Shown here one piece after another: positions 37,724 to 48,777 of a DNA stretch of 64,000 bases. Each line of letters opens with the position of its first letter. The stretch's first letter is position 1. The notes under the pieces were generated by a model. It was given only the letters and a program-made list of their open reading frames with translations. It did no database searches and was not told the DNA's origin. Source of the DNA: Pandoraea terrigena (lineage in GTDB: Bacteria > Pseudomonadota > Gammaproteobacteria > Burkholderiales > Burkholderiaceae); the NCBI RefSeq assembly GCF_902459705.1, contig NZ_CABPRU010000008.1:62001-126000 (forward strand), written 5' to 3'. A program made the translations under genes and the position numbers.

Positions 37724-38935
37724 ATGCTGAGTACACAAGAAGCCCTGGACGCCGTGCTGGCGGCGGCCCGTCCGCTGGATCGGCGGGAGACGGTCGATAC
37801 CCTCGCGGCCAACGCCCGCGTGCTGGCTGCCGACGTGATCGCCACGCTCGACGTGCCGCCGATGGACACGAGTGCAATGGACGGCTATGCCGTGCGGGTC
37901 GCCGACCTGACGGGAGACGAGACGGTGTTGCCGGTCTCGCAACGCATTCCCGCGGGGCACGCGCCTGAGCCGCTCGCCCACGGCACGGCGGCGCGCATCT
38001 TCACGGGAGCGCCGGTGCCGCCTGGCGCCGACGCCATCGTCATGCAGGAGCAGTGCGAGGCGCGCGAAGACGGCATCGTCGTGATTCGCCACACGCCTTG
38101 TGCCGGGGAATTCATTAACGGGCAGGGCGCGGATATTCGCCGCGACAGCGTGGTGCTTGCCGCCGGGACTCGGCTGCGTGCGCCATCGCTGGGTCTGGCG
38201 GCGTCGGTAGGCATGGCGAAGCTGCAAGTCGCGTGCCGGTTGCGTGTGGCCGTGTTCTTTACCGGTGACGAACTGACCATGCCGGGCGAGGCGTTGCGCG
38301 CGGGCAGCATCTACAACTCGAACCGCTTCGTGCTGCGCAGCCTGCTCGAGAACCTGGGCTGCGAGATGACCGATTACGGCATCGTGCCGGACAATCTGGC
38401 CGCGACGCGCGCGATTTTGCGCGATGCGGCGCGCGCCAACGATCTGATCCTCACGTCCGGCGGCGTGTCGGTGGGTGAGGAGGACCACGTCAAACCGGCC
38501 GTGGAAGCCGAGGGCCGCCTCAGTTTGTGGCAGATCGCGCTCAAGCCGGGCAAGCCGCTGGCCTACGGCGAGATCAACCGGCCGAGCGGGGAGACGGCGC
38601 ATTTCATTGGCTTGCCTGGCAATCCGGTGTCGAGCTTCGTGACGTTCCTGCTGTTCGTGCGCCCGTTCATCCTGCGTTTGCAGGGCGTGACGGCGGTGAC
38701 GCCGCGGCGCATTCCCATGCGCGCGGACTTCACGCAGACGAAGGCGGATCGTCGCAATGAATTCGTGCGGGCCCGGATCAACGAACAGGGGGGTCTCGAC
38801 GCGTTTGCGAACCAGAGTTCGGCGGTGCTGACGTCGACCGTCTGGGGCGACGGCCTCATCGACAATCCGCCGGGACATCGCATCGAAGCCGGCCAGACGG
38901 TGGCGTTCCTGCCGTTCTCCGACCTCCTATATTGA
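37724..38935 (+). CDS. moeA: Molybdopterin molybdenumtransferase MoeA
   Basis: 403 residues. It inserts molybdate into adenylated molybdopterin. Four-domain MoeA layout: PMDTSAMDGYAVR near residue 46, GAPVPPGADAIVMQEQ, the MPT-binding TSGGVSVGEEDHVKPAVE, and LPGNPVSSFVTF. It lies 42 bases after thrC and ahead of moaD and moaE, so it may be read through from the threonine genes. Confidence 0.96.
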   Translation: MLSTQEALDAVLAAARPLDRRETVDTLAANARVLAADVIATLDVPPMDTSAMDGYAVRVADLTGDETVLPVSQRIPAGHAPEPLAHGTAARIFTGAPVPPGADAIVMQEQCEAREDGIVVIRHTPCAGEFINGQGADIRRDSVVLAAGTRLRAPSLGLAASVGMAKLQVACRLRVAVFFTGDELTMPGEALRAGSIYNSNRFVLRSLLENLGCEMTDYGIVPDNLAATRAILRDAARANDLILTSGGVSVGEEDHVKPAVEAEGRLSLWQIALKPGKPLAYGEINRPSGETAHFIGLPGNPVSSFVTFLLFVRPFILRLQGVTAVTPRRIPMRADFTQTKADRRNEFVRARINEQGGLDAFANQSSAVLTSTVWGDGLIDNPPGHRIEAGQTVAFLPFSDLLY

Positions 38936-38974
38936 GAGATAGGCGCGTCGTCGCTGCGGCGTGCCAGCCAGACT

Positions 38975-39232
38975 ATGCAGATCGAACTTCGTTTTTTCGC
39001 CAGCGTCCGAGAGGCGCTCGATGTCGCTGAAGAGCGTGTGAATGTCCCTGCCGGGATTGCCACGGTGGGAGACGTGCGCCAGTGGCTGTGCGGCCGCGGC
39101 CCGGTCTGGGCCGACGCGCTCGGCCAGCAGCGTGCGCTGCGCATGGCGCTCGACCATACGATGGTGCCGGCGACGACGCGCCTGACCGAGGGTTGCGAGG
39201 TCGCGTTCTTCCCGCCCGTGACGGGCGGTTGA
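38975..39232 (+). CDS. moaD: Molybdopterin synthase sulfur carrier subunit MoaD
   Basis: 85-residue ubiquitin-fold protein ending in the required Gly-Gly (FFPPVTGG), whose thiocarboxylate donates sulfur to precursor Z. It starts MQIELRFFASVREAL. It is the small subunit of the synthase with MoaE, encoded 55 bases downstream. Confidence 0.95.
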   Translation: MQIELRFFASVREALDVAEERVNVPAGIATVGDVRQWLCGRGPVWADALGQQRALRMALDHTMVPATTRLTEGCEVAFFPPVTGG

Positions 39233-39287
39233 GCCAACGTTCCTCGCCCATATCTCAGCGAACTACCGGACAGGAGGCGCCGCCAAT

Positions 39288-39770
39288 ATGCCGATTCGTG
39301 TACAGACCGAGGATTTCGACTTGTCGGAGGAGGTCCGACGGCTGCGTGCCGACGACCTGCGGGTCGGGGCCGTGGCGAGCTTCGTCGGCACGGTGCGCGA
39401 TTTGAACGATGGCAAGGACGTCTCGCGCATGACGCTCGAGCACTATCCGGGCATGACGGAGAAGGCGCTGGACGCGATTGTCGAGCAAGCGCGCGCACGG
39501 TGGCGACTGTTCGACGCGCTGGTGATTCACCGCTACGGAGAACTGGGGCCCGGTGATCAGATCGTGCTGGTGGCTGTCACGTCCGCCCATCGGGGGGATG
39601 CGTTCGCCGCCTGCGAGTTCATCATGGACTACCTGAAGACCGAGGCACCGTTCTGGAAGAAGGAAGTCACGCCGCAGGGCGAGCGCTGGGTCGACGCGCG
39701 CGAGACGGACGCAGCCGCGCGCGAGCGCTGGGCAACCGAAGTGGCGTCCAGATCGACTGATAAGTCCTGA
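39288..39770 (+). CDS. moaE: Molybdopterin synthase catalytic subunit MoaE
   Basis: 160 residues. Conserved features are GAVASFVGTVRD, HYPGMTEKAL, HRYGELGPGDQIVLV and FKKE-type VPFWKKEV (here APFWKKEV), which contains the catalytic lysine. With MoaD it makes molybdopterin. Last gene of the rightward moeA-moaD-moaE group. Confidence 0.95.
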   Translation: MPIRVQTEDFDLSEEVRRLRADDLRVGAVASFVGTVRDLNDGKDVSRMTLEHYPGMTEKALDAIVEQARARWRLFDALVIHRYGELGPGDQIVLVAVTSAHRGDAFAACEFIMDYLKTEAPFWKKEVTPQGERWVDARETDAAARERWATEVASRSTDKS

Positions 39771-39794
39771 TTTCTTTCTTGATTATCAAATAAC

Positions 39795-39823
39795 ATCGGC
39801 GAAGATTTCATATCATCGCCGAT
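39795..39823. terminator. Hairpin between convergent moaE and globin genes
   Basis: ATCGGCGA (39795-39802) and TCGCCGAT (39816-39823) form a perfect 8-bp stem with a 13-base loop. It lies directly between two convergent stops. On the minus strand GTTATTTG follows. It probably terminates in one or both directions. Confidence 0.55.
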
Positions 39824-39827
39824 CTCG

Positions 39828-40313
39828 TCATTCATAAGCCCGCGCGGGCCTTGTCTGCTTCACGCTGTCGAGTAGCGCTCGCTGCGCCGGGGGCAGCGTG
39901 TATTCCCACCCGAATAGATTCAACTGCAGGCTCTCCGCGATCCGGATGGCCGGTTCTGCGAAGGCAATGGCGGCCTGCGGTTCAAAGAGCTTGTCCAGCG
40001 TATCGAAGAAGAGGGCGAGCCAGCGGCTGAAATGCTCGCCACTCAGGTGGCCGAACGGCTGATGTGCCTGCGTCACATTGCCGCGGTAGCGTTTGGCACC
40101 GAGCACGATGCTGGACCAGAACGCTATCATTTTTTCCAGATGCATGTCCCAGCGACCTTCGAGTGCCTGGCGGAACACCGGGCCGAGCATGTCGTCGTCG
40201 CGAATGCGTCCGTAGAAGGTGTGCACGAGCAGACGCACGGCGTCTTCGTCGATCTCGGCGAGGCGCGTTGCGGGCCGTGGGTTCGGGCATTGGCGGGAGA
40301 TTTGCGCAGACAT
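39828..40313 (-). CDS. Group III truncated haemoglobin-like protein
   Basis: 161-residue globin. The region LLVHTFYGRIRDDDMLGPVF is the group III pre-B/B-helix pattern. DMHLEKMIAFWSSIVLG, and QAHQPFGHLSGEHFSRWLALF with the likely proximal His, continue the 2/2 fold. Such proteins bind oxygen or nitric oxide; the physiological role is poorly known. A GTG at 40325 is in frame, but the ATG at 40313 has AGGTG upstream. It is divergent from clpB and convergent with moaE. Confidence 0.85.
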   Translation of the reverse strand: MSAQISRQCPNPRPATRLAEIDEDAVRLLVHTFYGRIRDDDMLGPVFRQALEGRWDMHLEKMIAFWSSIVLGAKRYRGNVTQAHQPFGHLSGEHFSRWLALFFDTLDKLFEPQAAIAFAEPAIRIAESLQLNLFGWEYTLPPAQRALLDSVKQTRPARAYE

Positions 40314-40533
40314 TTCGATGGGCACCTGGGTGGGCGCGCGGGCGATGTCCGGCGTCCTGGCGTCTCGATGACGCGTGGTGCGTGAGGCTGAAAGTGGCTA
40401 TTATGAGCTTCAAATCCGGGCGTGTCCTGCGGCGGCTTCATGCCGCCCACTCTGCCTCGGTCGAGCGCCGCTGTCCCCGGGCCGACCCGTTCCGGCGTTG
40501 CGCGAAATGTCAATCGTCGCGCTGCCATGCCCC

Positions 40534-40562
40534 CTTGAAACTGCAGGGGCTTGTCCGCACAT
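40534..40562 (+). promoter_or_regulatory. Heat-shock (sigma-32) promoter of clpB
   Basis: CTTGAAA (40534-40540) preceded by CCCC, a 14-base spacer, then CCGCACAT (40555-40562). This is close to the RpoH consensus CTTGAAA-N11-14-CCCCATNT. The predicted start near 40570 gives a 26-base leader with GGAG six bases before the clpB ATG. Confidence 0.8.
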
Positions 40563-40595
40563 CCGATCCAGAAAGATTTCTTACCGGAGCACTAG

Positions 40596-43232
40596 ATGCG
40601 ACAAGACAAATTCACCACGCAGTTCCTGGAAGCGCTGGCTGATGCCCAAAGCATGACAGTCGGTCGCGACCAGCAGTACATCGAGCCGCTGCACCTCCTG
40701 GCGGCGTTGATCGCACAACCCGAGGGCGCCGCGCGCTCGTTGCTGCAGCGCGCGGGCGTACAGGTGCAACCGCTCGCGCACGACGTCGAGACGGCCATCG
40801 CGAAGCTGCCGCAGGTGCAGGGCACCGACGGCAACGTGCAGGTCGGCCGCGAACTTGCGGGCCTGCTCAATCAGGCCGACAAGGAAGCGCAGAAGCATGG
40901 CGATAGCTATATCGCCAGCGAAATGTTCCTGCTCGCGCTCGCCGACGACAAGGGCGCCACGGGCAAGCTCGCGCGCGCCCGGGGCCTGTCGCGCAAGTCG
41001 CTCGAGGCCGCCATCGAAGGCGTGCGCGGAGGCCAGTCCGTCAACAGCCAGGATGCCGAGAACCAGCGCGAAGCCCTCAAGAAATACACGCTCGATCTGA
41101 CCGAGCGCGCGTCGCTTGGCAAGCTCGATCCGGTGATCGGCCGCGACGATGAGATTCGTCGCACGATCCAGATTCTGCAGCGCCGCACGAAGAACAATCC
41201 GGTCCTCATCGGTGAACCGGGCGTGGGCAAGACCGCCATCGTGGAAGGGCTCGCGCAACGCATCGTCAACGGCGAGGTGCCGGAGTCGCTCAAGAACAAG
41301 CGCGTGCTCGCCCTGGACATGGCGGGTCTGCTCGCGGGCGCGAAATTCCGTGGCGAGTTCGAAGAGCGTCTGAAGAGCGTGCTTAACGACATCGCCAAGG
41401 ATGAAGGCCGCACGATCCTGTTCATCGACGAAATCCATACGATGGTCGGCGCCGGTAAGGCCGAAGGCGCCATGGACGCGGGCAACATGCTCAAGCCGGC
41501 GCTTGCGCGTGGCGAATTGCACTGCATTGGGGCGACCACGCTCGACGAATATCGCAAGTACATCGAGAAGGACGCCGCGCTGGAGCGCCGCTTCCAGAAG
41601 GTGCTCGTCGACGAGCCGAGCGTCGAGGCGACCATCGCCATTCTGCGTGGCCTGCAGGAGAAGTACGAGCTGCACCACGGGGTGGAAATTACCGATCCGG
41701 CCATCGTGGCCGCGGCGGAACTCAGCCAGCGCTATATCACCGACCGCTTCCTGCCTGACAAGGCCATCGACCTGATCGATGAGGCCGCGTCGAAGATCAA
41801 GATGGAGATCGACTCGAAGCCGGAAGTGATGGACAAGCTCGACCGTCGCCTGATCCAGTTGAAGATCGAGCGCGAAGCGGTCAAGAAGGAAACCGACGAA
41901 GCGTCGCAGAAGCGTCTGGCGCTGATCGAGGAAGAGATCTCGCGCCTGGAGCGCGAATACGCCGATCTCGAGGAAGTCTGGACCGCGGAGAAGGCCGCTG
42001 TGCAAGGCAGCGCTCAGGTCAAGGAAGAGATCGACCGCGTGCGTGCCGACATCGCGAAGCTCCAACGCGAAGGCAAGCTCGACAAGGTGGCCGAGCTGCA
42101 ATACGGCAAGCTGCCGCAGCTCGAAGCGCAGTTGAAGGACGCCGACGCGGCGGAAGCGGCGGGCCAGCAGTCGCATCCGCGTCTGTTGCGCACGCAGGTG
42201 GGCACCGAAGAGATTGCCGAAGTGGTCTCGCGGGCGACCGGCATCCCGGTCTCGAAGATGATGCAGGGCGAGCGCGAAAAGCTGCTCCACATGGAAGACA
42301 AGCTGCACGAGCGCGTGGTCGGGCAGGACGAGGCGATTACCGCCGTGGCGGACGCCATTCGGCGTTCGCGTGCCGGGTTGTCGGATCCGAATCGTCCCTA
42401 TGGGTCGTTCCTGTTCCTCGGGCCGACCGGTGTGGGCAAGACCGAGGTGTGCAAGGCGTTGGCGATGTTCCTGTTCGACGCCGAGGATCACCTCATCCGC
42501 ATCGACATGAGCGAGTTCATGGAGAAGCACAGCGTCGCGCGGCTGATCGGCGCGCCGCCGGGCTATGTGGGTTATGAAGAGGGCGGCTACCTGACGGAAG
42601 CCGTGCGTCGCAAGCCGTACAGCGTGATCCTGCTCGATGAAGTCGAAAAGGCGCATCCGGACGTGTTCAACGTGTTGCTGCAAGTGCTCGACGACGGACG
42701 CATGACCGATGGACAGGGCCGCACGGTGGACTTCAAGAACACCGTGATCGTGATGACCTCGAACCTCGGATCGTCGATGATCCAGTCGATGGTTGGCGAG
42801 CCGCAGGAGCGCATCAAGGACGCTGTGTGGGTGGAGATCAAGGATCACTTCCGTCCTGAGTTCCTGAACCGCATCGACGAAGTCGTGGTGTTCCACGGTC
42901 TTGACCAGAAGCACATCGAGTCGATTGCCACGATCCAGATCGAGATCCTGCGTCAACGTCTGGCCAAGCTCGACATGACCCTTGAGGTCAGCAAGGCGGC
43001 GCTCACGCACGTGGCACGCGAGGGCTTCGACCCGGTGTTCGGGGCGCGGCCGCTCAAGCGGGCGATCCAGCAGGAGATCGAGAACCCGGTCGCCAAGCTG
43101 GTACTGGCGGGCAAGTTCGGGCCGAAGGACACCATCCCGGTCGACTGGCGCAACGGGCGATTCACGTTCGATGGCGACGCGACCCGGCCGGCGAGCGAGG
43201 TGAGCGAAGCGACCGAACCGGCTGTCGAGTAA
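40596..43232 (+). CDS. clpB: ATP-dependent disaggregase ClpB
   Basis: 878-residue Hsp100 chaperone that resolubilises aggregated proteins with DnaK. The N-terminal Clp-N repeats (1-150) are followed by NBD1 with Walker A GEPGVGKT at 206-213. The coiled-coil middle domain is at about 405-530. NBD2 has GPTGVGKTE near 609 and Walker [14 protein letters not shown]. Slightly longer than usual because of an acidic, low-complexity C-terminal tail. Heat-shock promoter upstream and strong terminator downstream. Confidence 0.97.
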   Translation: MRQDKFTTQFLEALADAQSMTVGRDQQYIEPLHLLAALIAQPEGAARSLLQRAGVQVQPLAHDVETAIAKLPQVQGTDGNVQVGRELAGLLNQADKEAQKHGDSYIASEMFLLALADDKGATGKLARARGLSRKSLEAAIEGVRGGQSVNSQDAENQREALKKYTLDLTERASLGKLDPVIGRDDEIRRTIQILQRRTKNNPVLIGEPGVGKTAIVEGLAQRIVNGEVPESLKNKRVLALDMAGLLAGAKFRGEFEERLKSVLNDIAKDEGRTILFIDEIHTMVGAGKAEGAMDAGNMLKPALARGELHCIGATTLDEYRKYIEKDAALERRFQKVLVDEPSVEATIAILRGLQEKYELHHGVEITDPAIVAAAELSQRYITDRFLPDKAIDLIDEAASKIKMEIDSKPEVMDKLDRRLIQLKIEREAVKKETDEASQKRLALIEEEISRLEREYADLEEVWTAEKAAVQGSAQVKEEIDRVRADIAKLQREGKLDKVAELQYGKLPQLEAQLKDADAAEAAGQQSHPRLLRTQVGTEEIAEVVSRATGIPVSKMMQGEREKLLHMEDKLHERVVGQDEAITAVADAIRRSRAGLSDPNRPYGSFLFLGPTGVGKTEVCKALAMFLFDAEDHLIRIDMSEFMEKHSVARLIGAPPGYVGYEEGGYLTEAVRRKPYSVILLDEVEKAHPDVFNVLLQVLDDGRMTDGQGRTVDFKNTVIVMTSNLGSSMIQSMVGEPQERIKDAVWVEIKDHFRPEFLNRIDEVVVFHGLDQKHIESIATIQIEILRQRLAKLDMTLEVSKAALTHVAREGFDPVFGARPLKRAIQQEIENPVAKLVLAGKFGPKDTIPVDWRNGRFTFDGDATRPASEVSEATEPAVE

Positions 43233-43274
43233 GCCTGGGCGCGGCCCTGAGCCTTGCCTGATCCGCATGACCTG

Positions 43275-43308
43275 TCCCCGCGTTCCGTCAGGCACGCGGG
43301 GATTTTTT
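43275..43308 (+). terminator. Terminator of clpB
   Basis: TCCCCGCGT and ACGCGGGGA form a perfect 9-bp stem with a 10-base loop, followed by TTTTTT. It lies 42 bases after the clpB stop. Confidence 0.93.
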
Positions 43309-43475
43309 CGTCGACCGGTGACGCGCGCCGTGCTGCCTCGTGCCGGGAATGTCGTCGTGCCGGTGATCCGCCGCCGCATCCCCGTCTGTGCGACGGGATG
43401 TCGCAACGGGGGCCGTCATGCGCGTTCGTCGCGCATCCGGCCCAAGGCGTTGCCATCGGAGGGGCGAGATGGTGC

Positions 43476-44375
43476 TCAGTCGTCGATGGGGCGATCGGCG
43501 CGAGCGGACGGCATGTCGGGCCCTGTGGCGAAGAACTCGCTGGGTGTCCGACCAAAGGTGCGTTTGAACATCGCGGAAAACGCGCTCTGGCTGCGATAGC
43601 CCAGTTCGCGGGCGATGCGGGCCAGTGGGTATCCCTTCGAGGCCAGCGGAATCGCCTGCGCCAGCACCACCTGCTGGCGCCACTGCACGAAGCTCATGCC
43701 GAGTTCCTGCCGGAACAGCCGCCCGATGGTGCGTGGGCTGGCGCCGGCATGGCGGGCCCATTGATCGAGCGTCCAGGCGCGCGCCGGGTCGGCCAGCATG
43801 GCGTTGCACAGCGTGAGCAGCCGCTTGTCTCGCGGCAGCGGCACCGCAAGCGGCAGTGGCGACGCGCGCCGCAATTCGTCGAGGATCAGTGCGCCCAGCA
43901 AGTGTTCGCGAGGTGCGTCGAGTGCGGCCTCGGGCACATCGATGGCGGCAATCAACTCGCGCAGCAGCGCCGAGACCTCCACGACGCGGCAGTGATCCAG
44001 TCCGGCCGGGATGACGTCAGGGTGAACGTACAGCGTTCGCAGGTACGAGGGTTCGTTGACCTGGAGACTATGCACGACATCCGGCGGAATCCAGATGGCG
44101 CGTGAAGGCGGGACGATCCACGCCGCATCGGCCACCGCGATCTGAATGACGCCGCGCGGCGTATACGCGACCTGGGCCCAGGCATGGCGATGATCGGGCA
44201 CACGGATGCCGTCGCGCAGCGGTCGCGCGCGCAGCCGCACCGGACGCTCGCGCGTCGGCGTGAACGCCAGCGGCAGCACGTGGGGTCCGGGGTCGGCCGG
44301 CGCGGCCGTGTCGAGATCAAGACCCGATGGCTCGACGTTCCACGGACCGGACTGCGCGGGCGCGAGGTTGGGCAT
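43476..44375 (-). CDS. AraC-family transcriptional regulator
   Basis: 299 residues. The N-terminal cupin-like sensor has DHRHAWAQVAYTPRGVIQIAV and WIPPDVVHSLQ. The C-terminal double HTH (about 195-290) shows LDQWARHAGASPRTIGRLFRQELGMSFVQWRQQ and LGYRSQSAFSAMFKRTFGRTPSEF. The ATG at 44375 was chosen over an extension to 44627 that has no family similarity. The target is unknown. The divergent gamma-glutamylcyclotransferase-like gene is a candidate. Confidence 0.9.
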   Translation of the reverse strand: MPNLAPAQSGPWNVEPSGLDLDTAAPADPGPHVLPLAFTPTRERPVRLRARPLRDGIRVPDHRHAWAQVAYTPRGVIQIAVADAAWIVPPSRAIWIPPDVVHSLQVNEPSYLRTLYVHPDVIPAGLDHCRVVEVSALLRELIAAIDVPEAALDAPREHLLGALILDELRRASPLPLAVPLPRDKRLLTLCNAMLADPARAWTLDQWARHAGASPRTIGRLFRQELGMSFVQWRQQVVLAQAIPLASKGYPLARIARELGYRSQSAFSAMFKRTFGRTPSEFFATGPDMPSARADRPIDD

Positions 44376-44610
44376 GGCATCAGCGCGACAATTTGGATTC
44401 CAGCAGTGTAAACCAACCGTGTATCGTGGTTCGCGCGTTGCCCAGCGATGAGAAACATGGCCCCCGTATCGCGTGCAAGCCTTGCGCAGGACACGCGCGC
44501 GCCATAGTTTTCCGAACGGCAAAGACGCTATGCTGGATGGCAGTGCGCGGCGAACGGCGTATGGATCGTCGTGCGGCACGCTTCCCGACTGACCGCCTAT
44601 TCCGATTTGG

Positions 44611-45114
44611 ATGCTCGTGATGAACACTGCAACGCGTGACCACTATGACACCCACGACTTGCGAGACTCGCAAGGCGAGGTGATCTACGTCTTCGTCTAC
44701 GGCACGCTGCGTGCTGGGGAAATCAACGACGTGACGTATGCAGCTGAGCGTCACGGCATCGAGGCCCCCGTCTATGTCGGTACGACTTCACTCGGCGGGC
44801 GGCTCTACGATTTCGGTGACTACCCGGGCATGGTGTTCGACGCCGCAGCGGGTGACGGCCACATCGTGGGCCGCGTGACCGGCGATGTTTATCGTATCGC
44901 AGCGGCGCTGGTGCCCGTGCTCGATGAGATCGAAGCGGTGTATCCGGGCGAGGCGGGGTTGTTCGTTCGAGAATTGCACGATGTTGCCTGCGAAGGCGCA
45001 ACGTACCCCTGCATCGTCTATCCGGTGAGCGAATCGGCCGTGAGCCAATTGCCGCAAATTGCCGGTGGGGACTGGGTCAGCTATCGCCATGCGCGCGATG
45101 CCAGCGTGGCGTGA
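44611..45114 (+). CDS. Gamma-glutamylcyclotransferase/AIG2-like protein
   Basis: 167 residues of the GGCT-like fold. The signature VFVYGTLRAGEIND is the loop that binds the gamma-glutamyl moiety. The acidic catalytic Glu is in LDEIEAVYPG. The substrate is not defined; relatives act on gamma-glutamyl peptides or amines. Starts at 44611, 44617 (GTG) or 44620 are all possible and none has a strong ribosome binding site. The 251 bases after it (45115-45365) hold no gene I can support. Confidence 0.8.
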   Translation: MLVMNTATRDHYDTHDLRDSQGEVIYVFVYGTLRAGEINDVTYAAERHGIEAPVYVGTTSLGGRLYDFGDYPGMVFDAAAGDGHIVGRVTGDVYRIAAALVPVLDEIEAVYPGEAGLFVRELHDVACEGATYPCIVYPVSESAVSQLPQIAGGDWVSYRHARDASVA

Positions 45115-45365
45115 CGCTGGCGTCGCCACCGCATGGGGATCGGTCGGCCACCATATCGCGCGTCAGCATGTTTGCTCAACGCGAGGATTCCGAAAACGGG
45201 CCGGCCATGCGTGACCTTCCGCCATGGCGGACGGTAAGGTTTGACAATGGGCTCAACCATGTCGATGCCGCCATGTCCGATTTTGACCGGCAGGCCTGGC
45301 GCTGATGTGGGACGATTCACCCGTTCCCATTCTTTCCGACGGCCTGCCGCGCCGTCCTCCCGATC

Positions 45366-46277
45366 ATGCGTTCGTCCGACATTGCACGCTTGCTGACGCT
45401 CTCCGCCATCTGGGGCGCGAGCTTTCTTTTCATGCGCATCATCGTTCCCGTGCTCGGGCCACTGCCCACGGCGTTCCTTCGTGTGACCCTCGGTGCCATC
45501 GGCATGGCCGTGATCCTGCTGGTGTTTCGCGCGCGCTGGGCGTTCAAGGGAAGGCTCGGGGCGTCGATGCTGCTCGGCGTGATCAATTCCGGCATTCCGT
45601 TCGTGATGTACTGTTTCGCCGCGCGCGTGCTGCCTGCCGGCTACTCGGCGATTCTGAACGCGACCACGCCGCTCATGGGCGTCGTCATCGGCACGCTATT
45701 CTTCCGGGAGCGCCTGACCGGGGCCAAGGGGCTGGGCGTGTTGTTCGGGCTGGCCGGGGTCGCCATCTTGACGCGCACCGGGCCCGTCTCGATGTCGGAG
45801 CCGGTGGTCATGGGGGCGTTGGCGTGTCTCGTTGCCACGTCGTGTTATGGGCTGGCGGGCTATCTGACCAAGCGCTGGATCTCCGACCGGGGCGGCCTCG
45901 ACGCGAAGCTGGTCGCCTTCGGCAGCCAGTTGGGCGCGGCCGTTGTTCTGCTGCCGTTCTTCGGTTACGTGTCGGCGACGTCCGGCATTCCGGGCCCGGC
46001 CACTGGTGGCGTCTGGGCCGCGATGGCCGCGCTCGGCTTCCTGTGCAGCGCGGTGGCCTATACGTTGTTCTTCCGCCTGATCGCGGACCTGGGCCCGCTG
46101 CGCTCGCTGACCGTGACGTTCCTCATTCCGCCGTTCGGCGTACTGTGGGGCGCGTTGTTCTTGAATGAAGCAGTGACGATGGCGCACTTCTTCGGCGGCT
46201 GTTTCATTGCGCTGGCCGTATGGCTCGTTTGCAAGCCGCCCAAGGCGCTGCCGGCGGCCCGCCGAGCTGCGTCGTAA
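45366..46277 (+). CDS. EamA-family (DMT) transporter
   Basis: 303 residues with 10 predicted membrane segments in two EamA repeats. Repeat one starts LTLSAIWGASFLFMRI; repeat two ends with FLIPPFGVLWGALFLNEAV. Members export amino acids or metabolites, but the substrate here is unknown. No ribosome binding site stands out before the ATG. Confidence 0.88.
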   Translation: MRSSDIARLLTLSAIWGASFLFMRIIVPVLGPLPTAFLRVTLGAIGMAVILLVFRARWAFKGRLGASMLLGVINSGIPFVMYCFAARVLPAGYSAILNATTPLMGVVIGTLFFRERLTGAKGLGVLFGLAGVAILTRTGPVSMSEPVVMGALACLVATSCYGLAGYLTKRWISDRGGLDAKLVAFGSQLGAAVVLLPFFGYVSATSGIPGPATGGVWAAMAALGFLCSAVAYTLFFRLIADLGPLRSLTVTFLIPPFGVLWGALFLNEAVTMAHFFGGCFIALAVWLVCKPPKALPAARRAAS

Positions 46278-46451
46278 TTACCGCGCCTCCGGGGTATTGC
46301 GCCAGTCGCACACGCGGATGGGGAAGCCGGGGGCTCGCTGTCACCGGTTTTTCATGATATGGAATGTCTTTGCGGTGCGTAAAAATTTGCGCTGCTGGGC
46401 ACAACGGTGCAATTTCAGACAGGGAAATATCATTTCGCATAAAGAAATTAT

Positions 46452-46546
46452 TTCGATATGCTATTGATTAATATGAATAAAAAATATCGAATGGCAGCGT
46501 AAATTGCTCTGTTGCGTTGCGTGAAAAATTCCTAAACTCTTATACA
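46452..46546 (+). promoter_or_regulatory. aceA control region with an 8-bp inverted repeat
   Basis: The 379-base gap 46278-46656 has no gene but is strikingly AT-rich between about 46375 and 46545. It contains an inverted repeat TTCGATAT (46452-46459) and ATATCGAA (46484-46491), 24 bases apart. A possible promoter TTGCGT-N18-TATACA (46517-46546) lies 26 bases after the second arm. The start would fall near 46553, placing the repeat at about -81, a usual activator position. The regulator is unknown; the LysR protein at 48778 is one candidate. Confidence 0.5.
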
Positions 46547-46656
46547 AGACTCGCCGATTTGGAGACGCTGACAGCGATCGACCGCTGACCCGGCGATGCT
46601 CGGGCGGCGAAGCGTCACCCCGCTTGATTTGTTTCGAGAGACCAGGAGAGATCACC

Positions 46657-47979
<1,323 letters not shown>

Positions 47980-48151
47980 CAGGGCTGAGGGAGGGCGCGG
48001 TGCGCCCGCCCGCGGCGATGCGCGTGGGGGCACATCGTGAGCGGGTGGAGCGACACCGCGCAATGACCGCGCGTCCGGCCTATCCGGCCGGGGCGGCCCT
48101 GACTGCGGTCCCGTCGCGGTGAGGGTTGCGATGCACGCCTGAACGAGAGGA

Positions 48152-48187
48152 GGCTCGTGAGCGTATCCCGCTCACGGGCCTTTTTTC
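48152..48187 (+). terminator. Terminator of aceA
   Basis: GGCTCGTGAGCG and CGCTCACGGGCC form a 12-bp stem (one wobble) with a five-base loop, followed by TTTTTT. It separates aceA from the convergent usp gene. Confidence 0.92.
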
Positions 48188-48214
48188 ATGCGCTGCCGAG
48201 TGGGCGTCGGTGAA

Positions 48215-48652
48215 TCAACGGTAGACGAGAACCGGAATCTTGGAGTGCACGAGAACGCGTTGCGTCTCGCTGCCGAGCAGCAGGCTGGTGAGGCCGCGGC
48301 GTCCGTGCGAGGCCATCAGGATGACGTCGCAACCGTGGCGTTGCGCCGCGTCGATGATGCCCAGGTAAGGCGTAGGAAAGGTGGAAGTGTCGCGGTCAAA
48401 CGCTACGCCTGCCGCCGCCGCCGCTTCGGCCAGTTTGTCTAGATGCGCGCATGCCTCGTCGGCAATGCGCTCGCTGAAGGTGGCTGGCGCTTCCAGCACG
48501 TATTCGCTGAAGGGAGAGTAGGGATACTCTGCAAGGCAACAATAACCCGTCACTCTCGCGCCGAGCGCACGCGCCAATTCGAGTCCGCCCGTGACCGCTT
48601 TTTCGGAAAGCTCCGAGCCGTCGGTCGGAATGAGGATGTGAGTAAACAGCAT
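48215..48652 (-). CDS. Universal stress protein, UspA family
   Basis: 145 residues of the Usp Rossmann-like fold, starting MLFTHILIPTDGSELSEKAV. The nucleotide-binding pattern reads ASHG-x9-GS (SHGRRGLTSLLLGSE), with Ala in place of the first Gly. This variant is still found in ATP-binding Usp proteins. The role is inferred as general stress protection. It stands between aceA and a LysR gene, both convergent or same-strand neighbours. Confidence 0.9.
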   Translation of the reverse strand: MLFTHILIPTDGSELSEKAVTGGLELARALGARVTGYCCLAEYPYSPFSEYVLEAPATFSERIADEACAHLDKLAEAAAAAGVAFDRDTSTFPTPYLGIIDAAQRHGCDVILMASHGRRGLTSLLLGSETQRVLVHSKIPVLVYR

Positions 48653-48777
48653 ATGACCTCCCGCAGTTGGCGTTGCTGAACACGCGTTGACAGGTTCGCG
48701 CAGGTATCACGGTCTTGCAGCCAGTCCGCAGTCTCTATGCTTCCGATGCCGTTCGATGCCTGGGAACCTGGGCATCG

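Noticed and set aside
36374-38878. 834-residue open frame on the minus strand
   Set aside because: Antisense to thrC and moeA, spanning the gap between them, with no recognisable motif and no ribosome binding site.
39779-39789. TTGAT-T-ATCAA as a possible FNR/Anr box for the globin gene
   Set aside because: The half-sites are one base apart instead of four, and the sequence lies at the 3' end of the globin gene, not its promoter.
40581-43406. 941-residue open frame on the minus strand
   Set aside because: It is antisense to clpB. Its composition (His/Arg/Leu-rich) is what the complement of a GC-rich gene gives, and clpB has a full set of motifs plus promoter and terminator.
44611-44622. Choosing between three possible starts of the cyclotransferase-like gene
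   Set aside because: ATG 44611, GTG 44617 and ATG 44620 could not be separated; I kept the longest and lowered confidence.
45081-45320. Short frames on both strands between the cyclotransferase-like gene and the EamA transporter
   Set aside because: No ribosome binding site, no plausible domain, and they overlap each other; I left the stretch as intergenic.
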